A stretch of DNA of 48,155 nt from Salinivibrio socompensis S35 (GCF_000513715.1 NZ_AQOD01000009.1:1-48155), one strand, 5' to 3'. Shown: positions 1 to 10,843, counted from the stretch's first letter. Translations and numbers: made by a program. The notes: generated by a model from the letters alone, not told the origin.

Positions 1-112
1 GGGCTATTCAACTCATTGTTTTATATTATTTTTGTTCTTATCATCTTTCGTGTAATGATTTTACGTTTTTTGTCGACGTCATGTGGGGTTTGCTGATATG
101 TGCTAACAGCGG

Positions 113-142
113 TTGCGTAAAAATGAAGATTTCTTGAATAAT
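113..142 (+). promoter_or_regulatory. Possible sigma-70 promoter for the micro-ORF
   Basis: A TTGCGT -35-like hexamer (113-118) is followed after 18 bp by AATAAT (137-142), which matches TATAAT at five of six positions. The predicted start near 149 would leave a leader only just long enough to hold the Shine-Dalgarno at 150-160. This is read by eye in AT-rich sequence and is therefore tentative. Confidence 0.3.
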
Positions 143-167
143 TGCACGTAAAGGAGGTGAGCAAGAA

Positions 168-209
168 GTGTACGTGCGACCTTGTTTGAACCACGGAGGA
201 GCGTCTTGA
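168..209 (+). CDS. Micro-ORF, 13 codons, strong ribosome binding site; unknown peptide
   Basis: The sequence AAAGGAGGTGA at 150-160 is close to the full complement of the 16S rRNA 3' end, and it sits 7 nt before a GTG codon at 168. The frame encodes VYVRPCLNHGGAS and stops with TGA at 207-209. A weak hairpin plus seven Ts follows directly, as in leader-peptide or mini-gene units. I do not recognise the peptide. It could be a real small protein, a leader peptide controlling read-through toward clpS, or a chance ORF. The quality of the ribosome binding site is the main argument for translation. No homology was tested. Confidence 0.4.
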   Translation: MYVRPCLNHGGAS

Positions 210-210
210 T

Positions 211-235
211 AGGTATATTTTGTGCCTCTTTTTTT
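211..235 (+). terminator. Weak terminator-like hairpin after the micro-ORF
   Basis: AGGTA (211-215) can pair with TGCCT (223-227) around a 7-nt loop, followed by C and seven Ts. The stem is only five pairs with one G-T, so efficiency would be low. It begins 2 nt after the micro-ORF stop, so a terminating or stalled ribosome would cover it. Confidence 0.3.
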
Positions 236-257
236 GTGCATCACCGTGCGTGGCCAG

Positions 258-275
258 TTGGTAACGCGTTACCAA
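258..275. promoter_or_regulatory. 18-bp perfect palindrome, possible operator
   Basis: TTGGTAACGCGTTACCAA is self-complementary over all 18 bases with no spacer. The form (A/T-rich ends, AACG core halves) resembles operators of dimeric helix-turn-helix repressors. The central step is G-C rather than the C-G typical of LacI/GalR operators, so I do not assign a family. It lies about 233 bp before clpS and 48 bp after the micro-ORF. Confidence 0.4.
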
Positions 276-507
276 AGGTTTTATCACGAGCAGTGAACGA
301 ATTGGCGTTTTTAACTCTATACACCTTTACCATGATAAAACGCTACCGTGATTAACAATTGCTCAGGCAAACGATGTTCGCATTGAAAAGGTTGCTGGAA
401 TACAATCTGTAGCTTAACTTTAAGGATAGGTGGACGGGATTCGTGGATGGCAGTGCTGCCCCGCCACACGATGAGTCTTGACACCCTAACAATGCATTGA
501 AGTGGTT

Positions 508-828
508 ATGAGTAATTGGAATCAATGGGGTTTGCCTGACGCCGATCTTGAGGCGTCAGAAAAGACCAAGTTACAACCGCCATCGATGTACAAGGTGGTG
601 CTAAACAATGATGACTATACTCCTATGGAGTTTGTTATCGACGTGCTCCAGACGTTTTTTGCCATGGACATTGACAAAGCGACACAAGTGATGCTGACGG
701 TGCACTACGAAGGAAAAGCGGTCTGCGGTGTGTTTACTGCCGAGGTCGCTGAAACGAAAGTGGCACAGGTAATGATGTATGCCAAAGAGCATGGCCATCC
801 GCTACTGTGCACGATGGAGAAAGCGTAA
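508..828 (+). CDS. clpS: ClpS, ATP-dependent Clp protease adaptor
   Basis: ClpS is the N-recognin of the bacterial N-degron pathway. It binds proteins with N-terminal Leu, Phe, Tyr or Trp and hands them to ClpA. With the ATG at 508 the protein has 106 residues, exactly the E. coli length, and the binding-pocket residues fall at the E. coli positions: Asn34, Asp35, Asp36, Thr38, Met40 and His66. This register favours ATG 508 over the in-frame GTG at 502. The C-terminal part ([13 protein letters not shown], ending LCTMEKA) matches the family. The gene lies 45 bp upstream of clpA, as in most gammaproteobacteria, so the two are probably cotranscribed. Confidence 0.97.
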   Translation: MSNWNQWGLPDADLEASEKTKLQPPSMYKVVLNNDDYTPMEFVIDVLQTFFAMDIDKATQVMLTVHYEGKAVCGVFTAEVAETKVAQVMMYAKEHGHPLLCTMEKA

Positions 829-873
829 GCTGCTTCATCACGCTTTAGCGCGGTTTTTGAGGGAGGTGCCTTT

Positions 874-3130
874 ATGCTTAACAAAGAACTTGAAGCAAGT
901 TTGAACAGCGCGTTTGCACGTGCGCGTGAAAAACGTCACGAATTTATGACGGTGGAGCACCTGCTTCTCGCGTTGATCGAAAATGCGGCGGCGCATGAGG
1001 CGCTCGTGGCATGTCGGGCGGACCTGGAGGCGTTACGCAAAGAACTCGATGCGTTTATTGAACAAACCACACCACTGATTCCGGCGAATGATGAAATCGC
1101 GTGAAACACAACCGACGTTGAGCTTCCAGCGCGTCTTGCAACGGGCCGTGTTTCACGTTCAGTCATCGGGACGAAGCGAAGTCAGTGGTGCAAACGTGCT
1201 TGTCGCTATCTTTAGTGAGCAAGAGTCGCATGCGGCCTATTTGCTGAAGAAAAATGATGTTAGCCGTTTAGATGTAGTTAACTACATCTCCCACGGCACC
1301 AGCAAAGACGACAGTGACGATCTTCCGAGCAGCGACATGGGAGCGGAAGAAGCGGGTGCCGATCCCGGTGAAGATCGCTTAGAGAATTTTGCCACCAATC
1401 TTAACCAATTGGCGCGGGTCGGTGGAATTGATCCATTGATCGGGCGTGATAAAGAACTCGAGCGGACCATTCAGGTTCTGTGCCGTCGCCGTAAGAACAA
1501 TCCATTGCTTGTGGGTGAGGCCGGCGTCGGTAAAACCGCGATTGCCGAAGGACTAGCATGGCGGATTGTTGAAGGCCAAGTGCCTGATGTGATTAAAGAC
1601 TGTGTTATCTACTCGCTGGATATTGGGTCACTCTTGGCGGGGACCAAGTATCGTGGTGATTTTGAGAAGCGCTTTAAATCGATTTTAAAGCAGCTTGAGA
1701 AAGAAGATCATGCCGTCCTCTTCATTGACGAGATCCACACCATCATTGGTGCAGGCGCGGCAAGTGGCGGCCAAGTCGATGCCGCGAACTTGATTAAACC
1801 GCTACTGAGCAGTGGTAAACTACGCTGTCTTGGTTCGACGACCTACCAAGAGTACGGCTCCATTTTTGAGAAAGAACGTGCACTGGCGCGCCGCTTTCAG
1901 AAGATTGATGTGTTGGAGCCGTCTATCGATGATACCACCAAGATCTTGATGGGCTTGAAACCAAAATACGAAGCTCACCATGAAGTGCGGTATACCAATA
2001 AAGCGATTCGTGCGGCGGTCGAGTTGTCAGCGAAATACATCAACGAACGTCACTTGCCTGACAAGGCGATTGACGTGATTGACGAAGCGGGCGCGCGATG
2101 CCGTATGGCACCGGCGAGTAAGCGTAAAAAAACCGTCAATGTGCCTGATGTTGAAACCATGATTGCTAAAATGGCACGAATACCAGAAAAGTCGATTTCT
2201 TCATCCGACAAAGATGTGCTGCAATCGTTAGACGACAAACTCAAGATGTTGGTGTTTGGGCAAGATACCGCGATCACGGCATTGTCTGAGGCGATCAAAC
2301 TCAGTCGTGCAGGCTTGGGCGATGATAACAAACCCGTGGGGTCGTTCTTGTTTGCCGGGCCAACAGGCGTGGGTAAGACCGAAGTTACCGTACAGCTTGC
2401 ACGTGCCATGGGCATTGAGCTACAACGTTTTGATATGTCCGAATACATGGAGCGTCACACCGTCAGCCGTTTGATTGGTGCGCCTCCAGGTTATGTCGGC
2501 TACGATCAGGGCGGTCTGCTGACCGATGCAGTGATTAAGCATCCTTACAGTGTGGTTCTGCTAGATGAAATCGAAAAAGCGCATCCGGATGTGTTTAACT
2601 TGTTACTACAAGTTATGGATAACGGAACACTGACCGACAACAATGGCCGTAAAGCGGATTTCCGAAATGTTATTTTGGTGATGACAACCAACGCTGGGGT
2701 AGCAGAAACCGTACGTAAATCCATTGGCTTGATTCAGCAAGATCATAGTCATGATGCGATGTCGGAAATTAAAAAGATCTTTTCGCCTGAGTTCCGTAAC
2801 CGTCTTGATAATATCATCTGGTTTAACCATTTGGACGAGCAAGTGATCTTGCAAGTGGTGGATAAGTTTATTGTCGAGCTACAAGCGCAACTGGATGTAA
2901 AAGGTGTGTCCCTAGAGGTGACATCTGAAGCGAAACAGTGGCTGGCAGAAGAAGGCTATGACAAAGCGATGGGCGCGCGACCTATGGGGCGTGTGATTCA
3001 GGATAACTTGAAAAAGCCGTTAGCGAACGAATTGCTCTTCGGTTGTTTGGTTAACGGAGGAACGGTCCGCGTGGTATTGAAAAATAACCGCTTGGACTTC
3101 CAGTTCAGTGATCAAATGGAACCAGCGTAA
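874..3130 (+). CDS. clpA: ClpA, ATP-binding subunit of ClpAP protease (frameshifted)
   Basis: ClpA is the hexameric AAA+ unfoldase that feeds ClpP. The N-terminal Clp_N repeats begin [11 protein letters not shown]. The D1 domain has Walker [10 protein letters not shown] and the D2 domain has GPTGVGKTE. The IGLIQQ loop that docks on ClpP is present, followed by a typical D2 small domain. The reading frame breaks near 1090-1100: the first frame (874-1104) stops after PANDEIA, and the second resumes with [14 protein letters not shown]. Removing one base near the AAATCG there gives a continuous protein of about 751 residues (E. coli 758). Both halves are highly conserved, so I see a sequencing error rather than decay. 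A GGGAGG sequence precedes the ATG. Confidence 0.95.
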
Positions 3131-3156
3131 CCGCGATTGCCCGTGTTCAGTAAAGC

Positions 3157-3186
3157 AAAACCCGGCTTAAAAGCCGGGTTTTTTTG
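3157..3186. terminator. Bidirectional intrinsic terminator between clpA and infA
   Basis: AAAACCCGGC (3157-3166) pairs with GCCGGGTTTT (3171-3180) around a TTAA loop, and T residues follow to 3185. The A-run on the left serves as a T-run on the minus strand, so it suits both clpA (+) and infA (-), which converge here. Confidence 0.9.
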
Positions 3187-3201
3187 ATCGCGTTCGGAGG
3201 A

Positions 3202-3429
<228 letters not shown>

Positions 3430-3466
3430 TTAGGCCTATTCTGATAGCCAATTTTTTGACCGACAG

Positions 3467-3495
3467 ATAATGCCTCTATTCTGAAAGTCTGTAAA
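3467..3495 (-). promoter_or_regulatory. Putative sigma-70 promoter of infA
   Basis: On the minus strand TTTACA (3490-3495) is followed after exactly 17 bp by CATTAT (3467-3472), giving a start near 3460, about 40 nt before the infA ATG. The fit is good by eye, and the position in the bpt-infA gap supports it. Confidence 0.5.
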
Positions 3496-3549
3496 GTTCG
3501 GGTGCGAATTTTACCCTGTTGGGGCGCGCCTTGCTAGAAAAAATAGCGA

Positions 3550-4275
3550 CTATTGTGGAATAACTGGCCAGGAAAAGGCCCGCCACTGCTGATTGATAAA
3601 GCGTTGATGGGGATAATAGTCTGCTTTATAGCGCATTGCGGCGCAGGCATCGATTTGGTAGCCCAAGTACAGCCAAGGCAACTGCATCGATTTTGCCAGC
3701 TGAAGCTGCGCCTGAATACTTACACGCCCTAATGAAAATCGATGCTGGGGATCAAAAAACGTATATAAGGCACTGAGGCCGTCATCCACCAGATCGATCA
3801 CTGCGACGGCGACCAAATGTGATCCCGGCTCTTCATTCTGGTACAGATGAATAAAGCGCGGAGTCAGCCAACGGCTATGGATAAAATCTAAGAAGTCTTG
3901 CCGTTTAGCTGGGTACATATTGCCCTCTGCGTGACGGGCGGTGATATAGCGGTCATACAAATCGAACCAATGGTCATCTAACTGATCACTGACATGCATG
4001 GTTAAGCGCTTAAGCTGGCTGCGATGCCGCTTTTGACTTTTTGATGGACGGTAATGGTCGACATCGACTCTCAACGCTTGGCAAGCCTGACAAGAAGGGC
4101 AATGAGGACGGTAGATTAGATTACCGCTTCGCCGAAAGCCGGCCGCTAACAGGGCGCCATAGCGTTGGCGTTGATGGTATTCTGGAGACATCACCACCGC
4201 GAGTTGCTTGGTGTGATCAGTAAGATACTGGCAATTAGCGCCTGGTGTGACGCCAACTTGGATCCCAACACTCAT
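3550..4275 (-). CDS. bpt: Bpt, aspartate/glutamate leucyltransferase (arginyltransferase-like)
   Basis: This enzyme transfers Leu from leucyl-tRNA to N-terminal Asp or Glu and so creates ClpS-recognised N-degrons. It is related to eukaryotic Ate1. The N-terminal cysteine motif CPSCQACQALR follows GFRRSGNLIYRPH, and the C-terminal GNAT-like part contains SLGRVSIQAQL and WLYLGYQIDACAAMRYKAD. I place the start at ATG 4275 (MSVGIQ) rather than the longer frame opening at 4287, because this ATG overlaps the aat stop in an ATGA junction, a classic coupling signal. Length is 241 residues. Bpt rather than Ate specificity is inferred from the bacterial family and the aat neighbour. Confidence 0.92.
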   Translation of the reverse strand: MSVGIQVGVTPGANCQYLTDHTKQLAVVMSPEYHQRQRYGALLAAGFRRSGNLIYRPHCPSCQACQALRVDVDHYRPSKSQKRHRSQLKRLTMHVSDQLDDHWFDLYDRYITARHAEGNMYPAKRQDFLDFIHSRWLTPRFIHLYQNEEPGSHLVAVAVIDLVDDGLSALYTFFDPQHRFSLGRVSIQAQLQLAKSMQLPWLYLGYQIDACAAMRYKADYYPHQRFINQQWRAFSWPVIPQ

Positions 4276-4985
4276 GTCATTCTCCAATCGGCAAGGCGTT
4301 GCGACGGATAGCCATTGGTAATAGGGCGGTCACGATACGCGTTAAGGGCGTGGATAAATGCGTCACGCGGCCAAGGCTGCGCACCTAATGATGCTAAGTG
4401 CGGTGTCATCATTTGGCAGTCAATATACTGGCCACCTTGGTGAGCAAAATACTGGCTGAATTGCCACAGCGCGAATTTAGACGCATTGGTTGTGCTGGAA
4501 AACATCGATTCACCACAGAAAATTGCGCCCACCGAGACACCGTATAATCCGCCCACTAAGGTATCATCTTGCCACACTTCCACGCTGTGGGCGTCACCTT
4601 GATGATGAAGCTGGCAATAGGCCGCTTGCATTTCATGCGTGATCCAAGTTTGCTCCGGCCCTCGAATCTCGGCACATAGAGCAATAACGCGCTCAAAGGC
4701 CTGATTCAAGGTAACCGTCATTCCGGACTTTCTCGCCGCTTTTTGCAAGCTTCTGCTAGCGTGAAACTCGGTTGGTTGAATGATGGCCCGCTCTCTGGGT
4801 GACCACCATAACAGCGGATCATCTTCGCCAAACCATGGGAAAATACCGTTGCGATACGCCGACATAAGCCGCACAGGGCGGAGGTCGCCCCCGATGGCAA
4901 GCAAGCCATCGGGGTGAGCCAGCGCCTCGGTCACAGGTGGAAAACGAACGTCCTCTTCTGCTAAAGGAGGTAAAAAGAGGGTCAT
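4272..4985 (-). CDS. aat: Leucyl/phenylalanyl-tRNA--protein transferase
   Basis: Aat adds Leu or Phe from aminoacyl-tRNA to proteins with N-terminal Lys or Arg, making them ClpS substrates. The 237-residue protein shows the family signatures PDGLLAIGGDL, the GIFPWF stretch, LLWWSPRERAII and the catalytic-fold segment GGLYGVSVGAIFCGESMFS. An AGAGAG sequence lies before the ATG. It is 15 nt downstream of the cydC stop and shares an ATGA overlap with bpt, so cydD-cydC-aat-bpt probably form one minus-strand operon, as cydDC-aat do in E. coli. Confidence 0.96.
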   Translation of the reverse strand: MTLFLPPLAEEDVRFPPVTEALAHPDGLLAIGGDLRPVRLMSAYRNGIFPWFGEDDPLLWWSPRERAIIQPTEFHASRSLQKAARKSGMTVTLNQAFERVIALCAEIRGPEQTWITHEMQAAYCQLHHQGDAHSVEVWQDDTLVGGLYGVSVGAIFCGESMFSSTTNASKFALWQFSQYFAHQGGQYIDCQMMTPHLASLGAQPWPRDAFIHALNAYRDRPITNGYPSQRLADWRMT

Positions 4986-5000
4986 AATTTGCTCTCTGAT

Positions 5001-6718
5001 TTACAGCCGATGCATTAATTGCGCATATCGTCCATTGGCATTGAGCAGTGACGCGTGTGTTCCTTGCTCAACAATCTGACCCGCGTCCATTAAACAGACA
5101 GTGTCCATCTGCTCCAAGCCGACCAGACGATGGGTAATGATGATAACCGTTTTATCTTGGCAATGGGTTTTTAGTAAAGATAGGATCTCTGCTTCAGTTT
5201 GCACGTCTAAGCCCTCTGTCGGCTCATCCAAGAGCATGATAGGGGCTGAATGCAAAAGACCACGCGCAATCCCTAAACGACGCCGCTCACCGCCTGACAA
5301 CTGGCGTCCACCATCGCCTAGCCAAGTATCTAAGCCTTGTCCTTCTAATAAACGCGCCAAGCCAACCTGCTTCAGTACGTGAGACAACGCGGTATCCGAG
5401 GCACTTGGACAGGCGAGAATGAGATTATCGCGTAGTGAGCCATTAAAGAGATCAACGCGTTGTGTCACCACTGACATGGCATCATGTAACGTCGATTCAT
5501 CCACTCGATCAACGGCACACCCTCGAGTGTGATTTGACCCTGAGTCGGATCCCACGCGCGGGTGAGTAAACTTAGAAGGGTAGACTTACCACAACCGGTG
5601 CGGCCCAATAAGGCGACAGTTTGTCCCGCGGCGATGTCCAGCGAGATACCTGATACCGCCTCTTGTGCCGCGCCCGGATATTGATAGCTAACATTATCCA
5701 AGCCAATCGTACCCGTAACTGGCCCTTTATGGCCTGCAGCGGGGAATGGCACACTGGGTTCACGTTCAGTGATGGCGTTGAGCCGTTTTGCCGCCGTGAG
5801 CGTTTTGCCTAAATACTGGAAAGCGGCTGTAATTGGCATCATTAACTCAAAACTGGCCATGGTCGTGAACGCAACCATCGCAATAAGCGGCCCTGGAACT
5901 CGATGACCGACACCATCGGCCGCCAGCCAAACCATCAACACCAAGGTGAGTCCAGTGGCTGCGATCAGCACTGCGTTAGCTAATCCTGTAATACGTGCCA
6001 TATTCGCTTGCGCGTTGAGCATGGCCTGTTCGCTGTCATCAATACGTGCGCGGTATCGTTCGCGGGCCCCAAATAATGCCAACTCCGCATGACCTTGCAG
6101 CCAGTCGAGTAGGGCAATTCGGGTGGCGGCATTTTGTTCTAACTGATCTCGACCCTGATCTTTACCCAGCTGGTAGAAAACGATGGGTAGGCCGATAAGC
6201 AATACCAGTAAACTGAGGCCCAAGGCTAAACCGAGCGTGGGATCGAACCAGCCCAAGAACAAGCTTACGGCGAGTACGCCGAGCACGCCAACCACCATGG
6301 GGCTGATAAGGCGCAGGTAAACATGATCCATGGCGTCGACATCCGCCACCATGCGGTTAAGCAAATCACCATCACGCATATTAAGACGGTGGTCGGGCAC
6401 CAAAGGCGCTAATTTACGGAAAAACGAAACGCGTAGGTCGGCGAGCAGTTTGAAGGTGGCGTTGTGGCTCACCACACGTTCAGCCCAGCGACCAAATGTA
6501 CGGCCAATCGAAAAACCACGCACTCCTGCGGCCGGCAACATATAGTTAAAGGTGGCTAGGCCTGCAATGCCAGCCACTGCCGCGGCGGCAATGAACCAGC
6601 CGGAGAGGGTGAGCAAGCCAATGGCGGCAAACAATGTGGCAAACGCGAGGACGATGCCCAAACTTAAGCCAAACCAATGGCGTTTATACAAGCGCAGATA
6701 AGGCAGTAATTCACGCAT
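5001..6718 (-). CDS. cydC: CydC, heterodimeric ABC exporter subunit (frameshifted)
   Basis: CydDC is an inner-membrane ABC transporter that exports thiols or handles heme and is needed to assemble cytochrome bd oxidase. The N-terminal membrane domain has six hydrophobic segments (for example LLTLSGWFIAAAAVAG). The nucleotide-binding domain has Walker A LLGRTGCGKST, the signature LSGGERRRL and Walker B IMLLDEPTEGLD. The frame breaks near 5505-5530: the upstream frame runs past GVPL into a stop, while the downstream frame continues DRVDESTLHDAMSVV. A one-base correction gives about 572 residues (E. coli 573). The start is ATG 6718 (MRELLPYL), which overlaps the cydD stop by 8 nt; the TTG at 6721 is less likely. 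Confidence 0.93.
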
Positions 6719-8479
6719 CAAGATTTCTCCTATCGGCTGAAGCCAGCATCTCTGCCAGCGGCCCTGTTTGAGCTAATTCATGATACTGGCCTTGTTGAAC
6801 CAGCTTACCGTCGGCCATGAGCCAAACTTGATCACTGTTAGCCAGTGCATCTAAACGGTGAGAGACTTGGATGCAGGTTTTCTGCTGGGTCGCCGTGTGT
6901 AAGCTTTCAATCACGAGTTGTTCACTGTGTGCATCCAGGCTTGCGGTCGGCTCATCTAGTACCCATAACCCGCCGTCTTGCAATAATGCGCGCGCGACCG
7001 CAATACGCTGCGCTTGGCCTACTGACAAGCCACCATTACGGTCACCGACGCCGTGCGCAAGTCCATCTTTTAATCGCATTACAAATTCATCGACATAGGC
7101 CTGAGTCATTACCTGGTTGATGGTTTCTGGGCTCGCATCGGGATTAGCGAGTGCGATATTGTCGCGAATACTGCCATGGAACAGTTGCGGATTTTGTCCC
7201 ACCCAGCTAATGGCTTGTCGCCAATGTGATAGTGCCAGTTCACTACGCTCACAGCCATTGATGGTTAGGCTACCGCGGTAGGGAAGAAAGCCAAGTAGTG
7301 CATTAAGCAGGCTGGATTTGCCAGCACCACTGACACCAACCAGCGCAACCTGTTCGCCCGGTTGGATTGAAAAGCACATTGGACCTGCCAATACTTGGCC
7401 ATCTGGCTGAGCACTTCGAGATCGTGGGCGTTGATAGCAACCGCTGATAGATCCGGTGTTTTATCGCCTTGTGTACCTGTGTCTGGCTGGGCATCAAGAA
7501 AATCAACGATAGACTCTGCAGCGCCAATGGCCTGTGCCTTGGCATGGTAAAACGTCCCTAAGTCACGGAGTGGCTGATAAAACTCAGGCGCTAATACCAG
7601 CACAAATAAACCGGTAAAGAGTGAAATAGGGGCGCCATAGTGGCCAAAATCAAGCTCGCCAATAAAGTTGAAACCAAAATACACTGCCACGACTGCAATT
7701 GAAATCGCGGTGAAAAATTCAAGCACAGCGGACGATAAGAACGCTAGACGTAACACTTCCATCGTCCGTTGACGGAACGTATGTGATGCCAAGTGTAATT
7801 GATCCGCTTCGGCCTCAACGCGATTAAATAATTTGAGTGTGGGTAGCCCACGTAAACGATCGTAAAAATAGCCAGATAACCGCTGTAGCGCTTTAAAATT
7901 CTTACGGTTGGCATCGGCGGCTTTCATTCCAACCAGTGCCATGAACAGGGGAACCAGTGGTGCCGTGATCAAAAAAATCAGTCCAGCGGCCCAATTGATG
8001 GGAAACACGACGACCAGAATCACTAAGGGGATCAAGACAGCGATTGCCATCTGGGGTAAGTAACGAGCGAAAAAGTCTTGTAACTCTTCAACTTGTTCAA
8101 GAATCAAACTCGCCCAGCTCCCGGCCGGTTGCCCTTGAATACTCGCCGGCCCAAGCGCATGAAGGCGGTTAAGAATTAACTGACGAATATGTTGCCGAAT
8201 GGTCTCGCCACAGCGATAGCCGGTTTGCTCTTTGGCCCAACTACATCCGGCACGAGCTAAAACAACCCCCACCAGTGTGATAAAGCTTGGGAGTAAGGTG
8301 TATTTATCGGTTTGCTCAATAATTAGTTGATGCAGCAGGTGGGCGAGAAGTGCTGCTTGGGCAATCAAAAGCACGCCAGAGAGGAGTGCAATGCTAATCG
8401 TCGCAACTAACCAGGGTTTAGCTAACGTGCTCTGCGACTTGAGCCATTGGGTTAGCGCCCGCTGTTTAGATTTATCCAT
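6711..8479 (-). CDS. cydD: CydD, heterodimeric ABC exporter subunit (frameshifted)
   Basis: This is the partner of CydC. The membrane domain contains QGQPAGSWASLILEQ, YLPQMAIAVLIPL and LAPEFYQPLRDLGTFYHAKAQ, the last being a strong CydD signature. The nucleotide-binding domain has Walker A VGVSGAGKSS, signature LSVGQAQRIAVARAL and Walker B LWVLDEPTASLD. The frame is lost near 7405-7412: adding one C to the CC pair in the reading-strand AGCCAGAT restores LSPDGQVLAGPM and a 589-residue protein (E. coli 588). Loss of one C from a CCC run is the simplest explanation. It is first in the cydD-cydC-aat-bpt run. Confidence 0.94.
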
Positions 8480-8500
8480 ATCATCTTATTATTTTATCAA

Positions 8501-8542
8501 AGCCTGGCAACAGGCTGGGCAGGCTATCGGATGATAGCCTGC
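8501..8542 (-). terminator. Two tandem hairpins between trxB and cydD
   Basis: GCAGGCTATC (8519-8528) pairs perfectly with GATAGCCTGC (8533-8542) around GGAT. Next to it AGCCTG (8501-8506) pairs with CAGGCT (8511-8516) around GCAA. Read on the minus strand, the second hairpin is followed by TTTGATAAAATAAT, so termination after trxB is plausible but the T-run is poor. The pair could also act as an attenuator in front of cydD. Confidence 0.5.
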
Positions 8543-8556
8543 ATGAACGCGAGAAA

Positions 8557-9516
<960 letters not shown>

Positions 9517-9585
9517 TCACGTCTCCGAGCAGGAAAGAGGTTCGTTTTTTGAATGGAGTGATTGTAGGTAAATTGGAAGGCTAAA

Positions 9586-9608
9586 GAAAGGGCACCGTGA
9601 TGGTGCCC
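9586..9608 (-). terminator. Intrinsic terminator of ald
   Basis: GGGCACC (9590-9596) pairs with GGTGCCC (9602-9608). Read on the minus strand the hairpin is followed by TTTCTTT (complement of 9583-9589). It lies about 25 nt beyond the ald stop codon. Confidence 0.75.
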
Positions 9609-9634
9609 GCTATTTCTGTTATTGATATTACCGA

Positions 9635-10759
9635 TTAATGGGCTGACTTCAGCGCATCCAGGGCATTAACGTAAGGGAGATCAAAGCCTTCAGCCACTTC
9701 CTTGATGGTGACGTGGCCACCAAGCACGTTGAGGCCGTTACGCAAATGCTCATCTTGAACTAACGCATCGCGATAGCCTTGGTTAGCAAGCTTCACAATA
9801 TATGGCAGTGTTGCGTTATTTAGGGCGACGGTTGAGGTGCGTGCCACGGCGCCTGGCATATTTGCCACACAGTAATGAACAACATCATCAACGATGTAGG
9901 TTGGATCAGCGTGGGTGGTGGCATGTGAGGTCGCAAAACAGCCCCCTTGGTCGATAGCGACATCGACAACCGCGGCGCCTGGCTTCATACGCTTGATATG
10001 GTCTTCATTAACCAGCTTAGGTGCTGCTGCACCAGGGATCAGTACCGCACCGATAACTAAATCTGCGTTGAGGACATGTTGGTCAAGAGTTTCTTCGGTT
10101 GAATAGACTACCTTGGCGCGGCCTTGGAATTCTTCGTCCAAGCGACGCAAGGTATCAACATTCTTATCTAAAATCGTCACGTCAGCACGGAGGCCAACCG
10201 CCATACGCGCGGCGTTAGAGCCGACCACACCCCCGCCAAGTATCACGATTTTGGCAGGTTCAACACCGGGTACGCCGCTCAGCAGCATGCCTGAGCCGCC
10301 GTGTGATTTTTCTAACGCTTGTGCACCAGCTTGAATAGACATTCTGCCGGCGACTTCAGACATGGGCGCTAATAGTGGCAATCGACCTTTAGAATCTGTT
10401 ACCGTTTCATAGGCAATACAGATGGCTTTACTTTTAATTAAGTCTTCTGTTTGCGGAAAATCTGGTGCAAGATGCAAATAGGTGAACAAAATCTGTCCTT
10501 CGCGGAGCATAGCACGCTCGACAGCTTGTGGCTCTTTGACCTTGACAATCATCTCTGCTTTCGCAAATACGTCAGCGGCAGCAGGCAGAATAGATGCCCC
10601 AGCGGCTTTATAGTCATCGTCAGAGAAACCAATACCGTTACCTGCATTGGTCTCAACATAGACTGAGTGGCCGTGAGAAATAAGCTCGCGGACACTCGCT
10701 GGAACCATACCAACGCGGTACTCATGGTTCTTGATTTCTTTTGGAACGCCAATGATCAT
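9635..10759 (-). CDS. ald: Alanine dehydrogenase
   Basis: Ald is an NAD-dependent cytoplasmic enzyme interconverting L-alanine and pyruvate plus ammonia. The 374-residue protein begins MIIGVPKEIKNHEYRVGM, with the substrate-binding Arg15. The lysine of KVKEPQ and the histidine of YLHLAPD near residues 75 and 96 are the known catalytic pair. GGGVVGSNAARMA is the NAD-binding loop. An AGAGGTGA ribosome binding site lies before the ATG. It is divergent from lrp across a 166-bp gap holding an Lrp-like site, so Lrp control is likely; Lrp regulates alanine catabolism in several proteobacteria. Confidence 0.97.
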   Translation of the reverse strand: MIIGVPKEIKNHEYRVGMVPASVRELISHGHSVYVETNAGNGIGFSDDDYKAAGASILPAAADVFAKAEMIVKVKEPQAVERAMLREGQILFTYLHLAPDFPQTEDLIKSKAICIAYETVTDSKGRLPLLAPMSEVAGRMSIQAGAQALEKSHGGSGMLLSGVPGVEPAKIVILGGGVVGSNAARMAVGLRADVTILDKNVDTLRRLDEEFQGRAKVVYSTEETLDQHVLNADLVIGAVLIPGAAAPKLVNEDHIKRMKPGAAVVDVAIDQGGCFATSHATTHADPTYIVDDVVHYCVANMPGAVARTSTVALNNATLPYIVKLANQGYRDALVQDEHLRNGLNVLGGHVTIKEVAEGFDLPYVNALDALKSAH

Positions 10760-10843
10760 GCTGTCACCTCTTGTTTATTCAGTGTTATCGGCTGGCTTGT
10801 TATTGAAATTGTCAATTTTCAGGCTAGTATAAAGGCAATAAAC

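Larger units (their letters stand above)
1..507. other. Leader/intergenic region upstream of clpS
   Basis: There is no long coding region here. The longer open frames on the minus strand (21-287 and 41-244) show no family resemblance, are rich in rare codons and overlap the micro-ORF, so I discount them. The stretch holds a 13-codon micro-ORF with a very strong ribosome binding site (168-209), a weak terminator-like hairpin with a T-run (211-235), an 18-bp perfect palindrome (258-275), and an imperfect hairpin near 431-468 in the clpS leader. In E. coli cspD is divergent from clpS; no cold-shock coding sequence is visible here, so the upstream gene lies outside the window or is absent. Confidence 0.6.

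Noticed and set aside
258-275. Calling the 18-bp palindrome a LacI/GalR operator
   Set aside because: Those operators normally have a central C-G step flanked by AAN/NTT; here the centre is G-C, so the family assignment is not justified.
21-287. Minus-strand open frames of 67-88 codons in the clpS leader
   Set aside because: No recognisable sequence, no ribosome binding site, and they overlap the micro-ORF and palindrome. They look like chance frames.
7303-7545. Separate minus-strand 80-codon gene inside cydD
   Set aside because: It is an alternative frame spanning the cydD frameshift and is explained by the corrected CydD.
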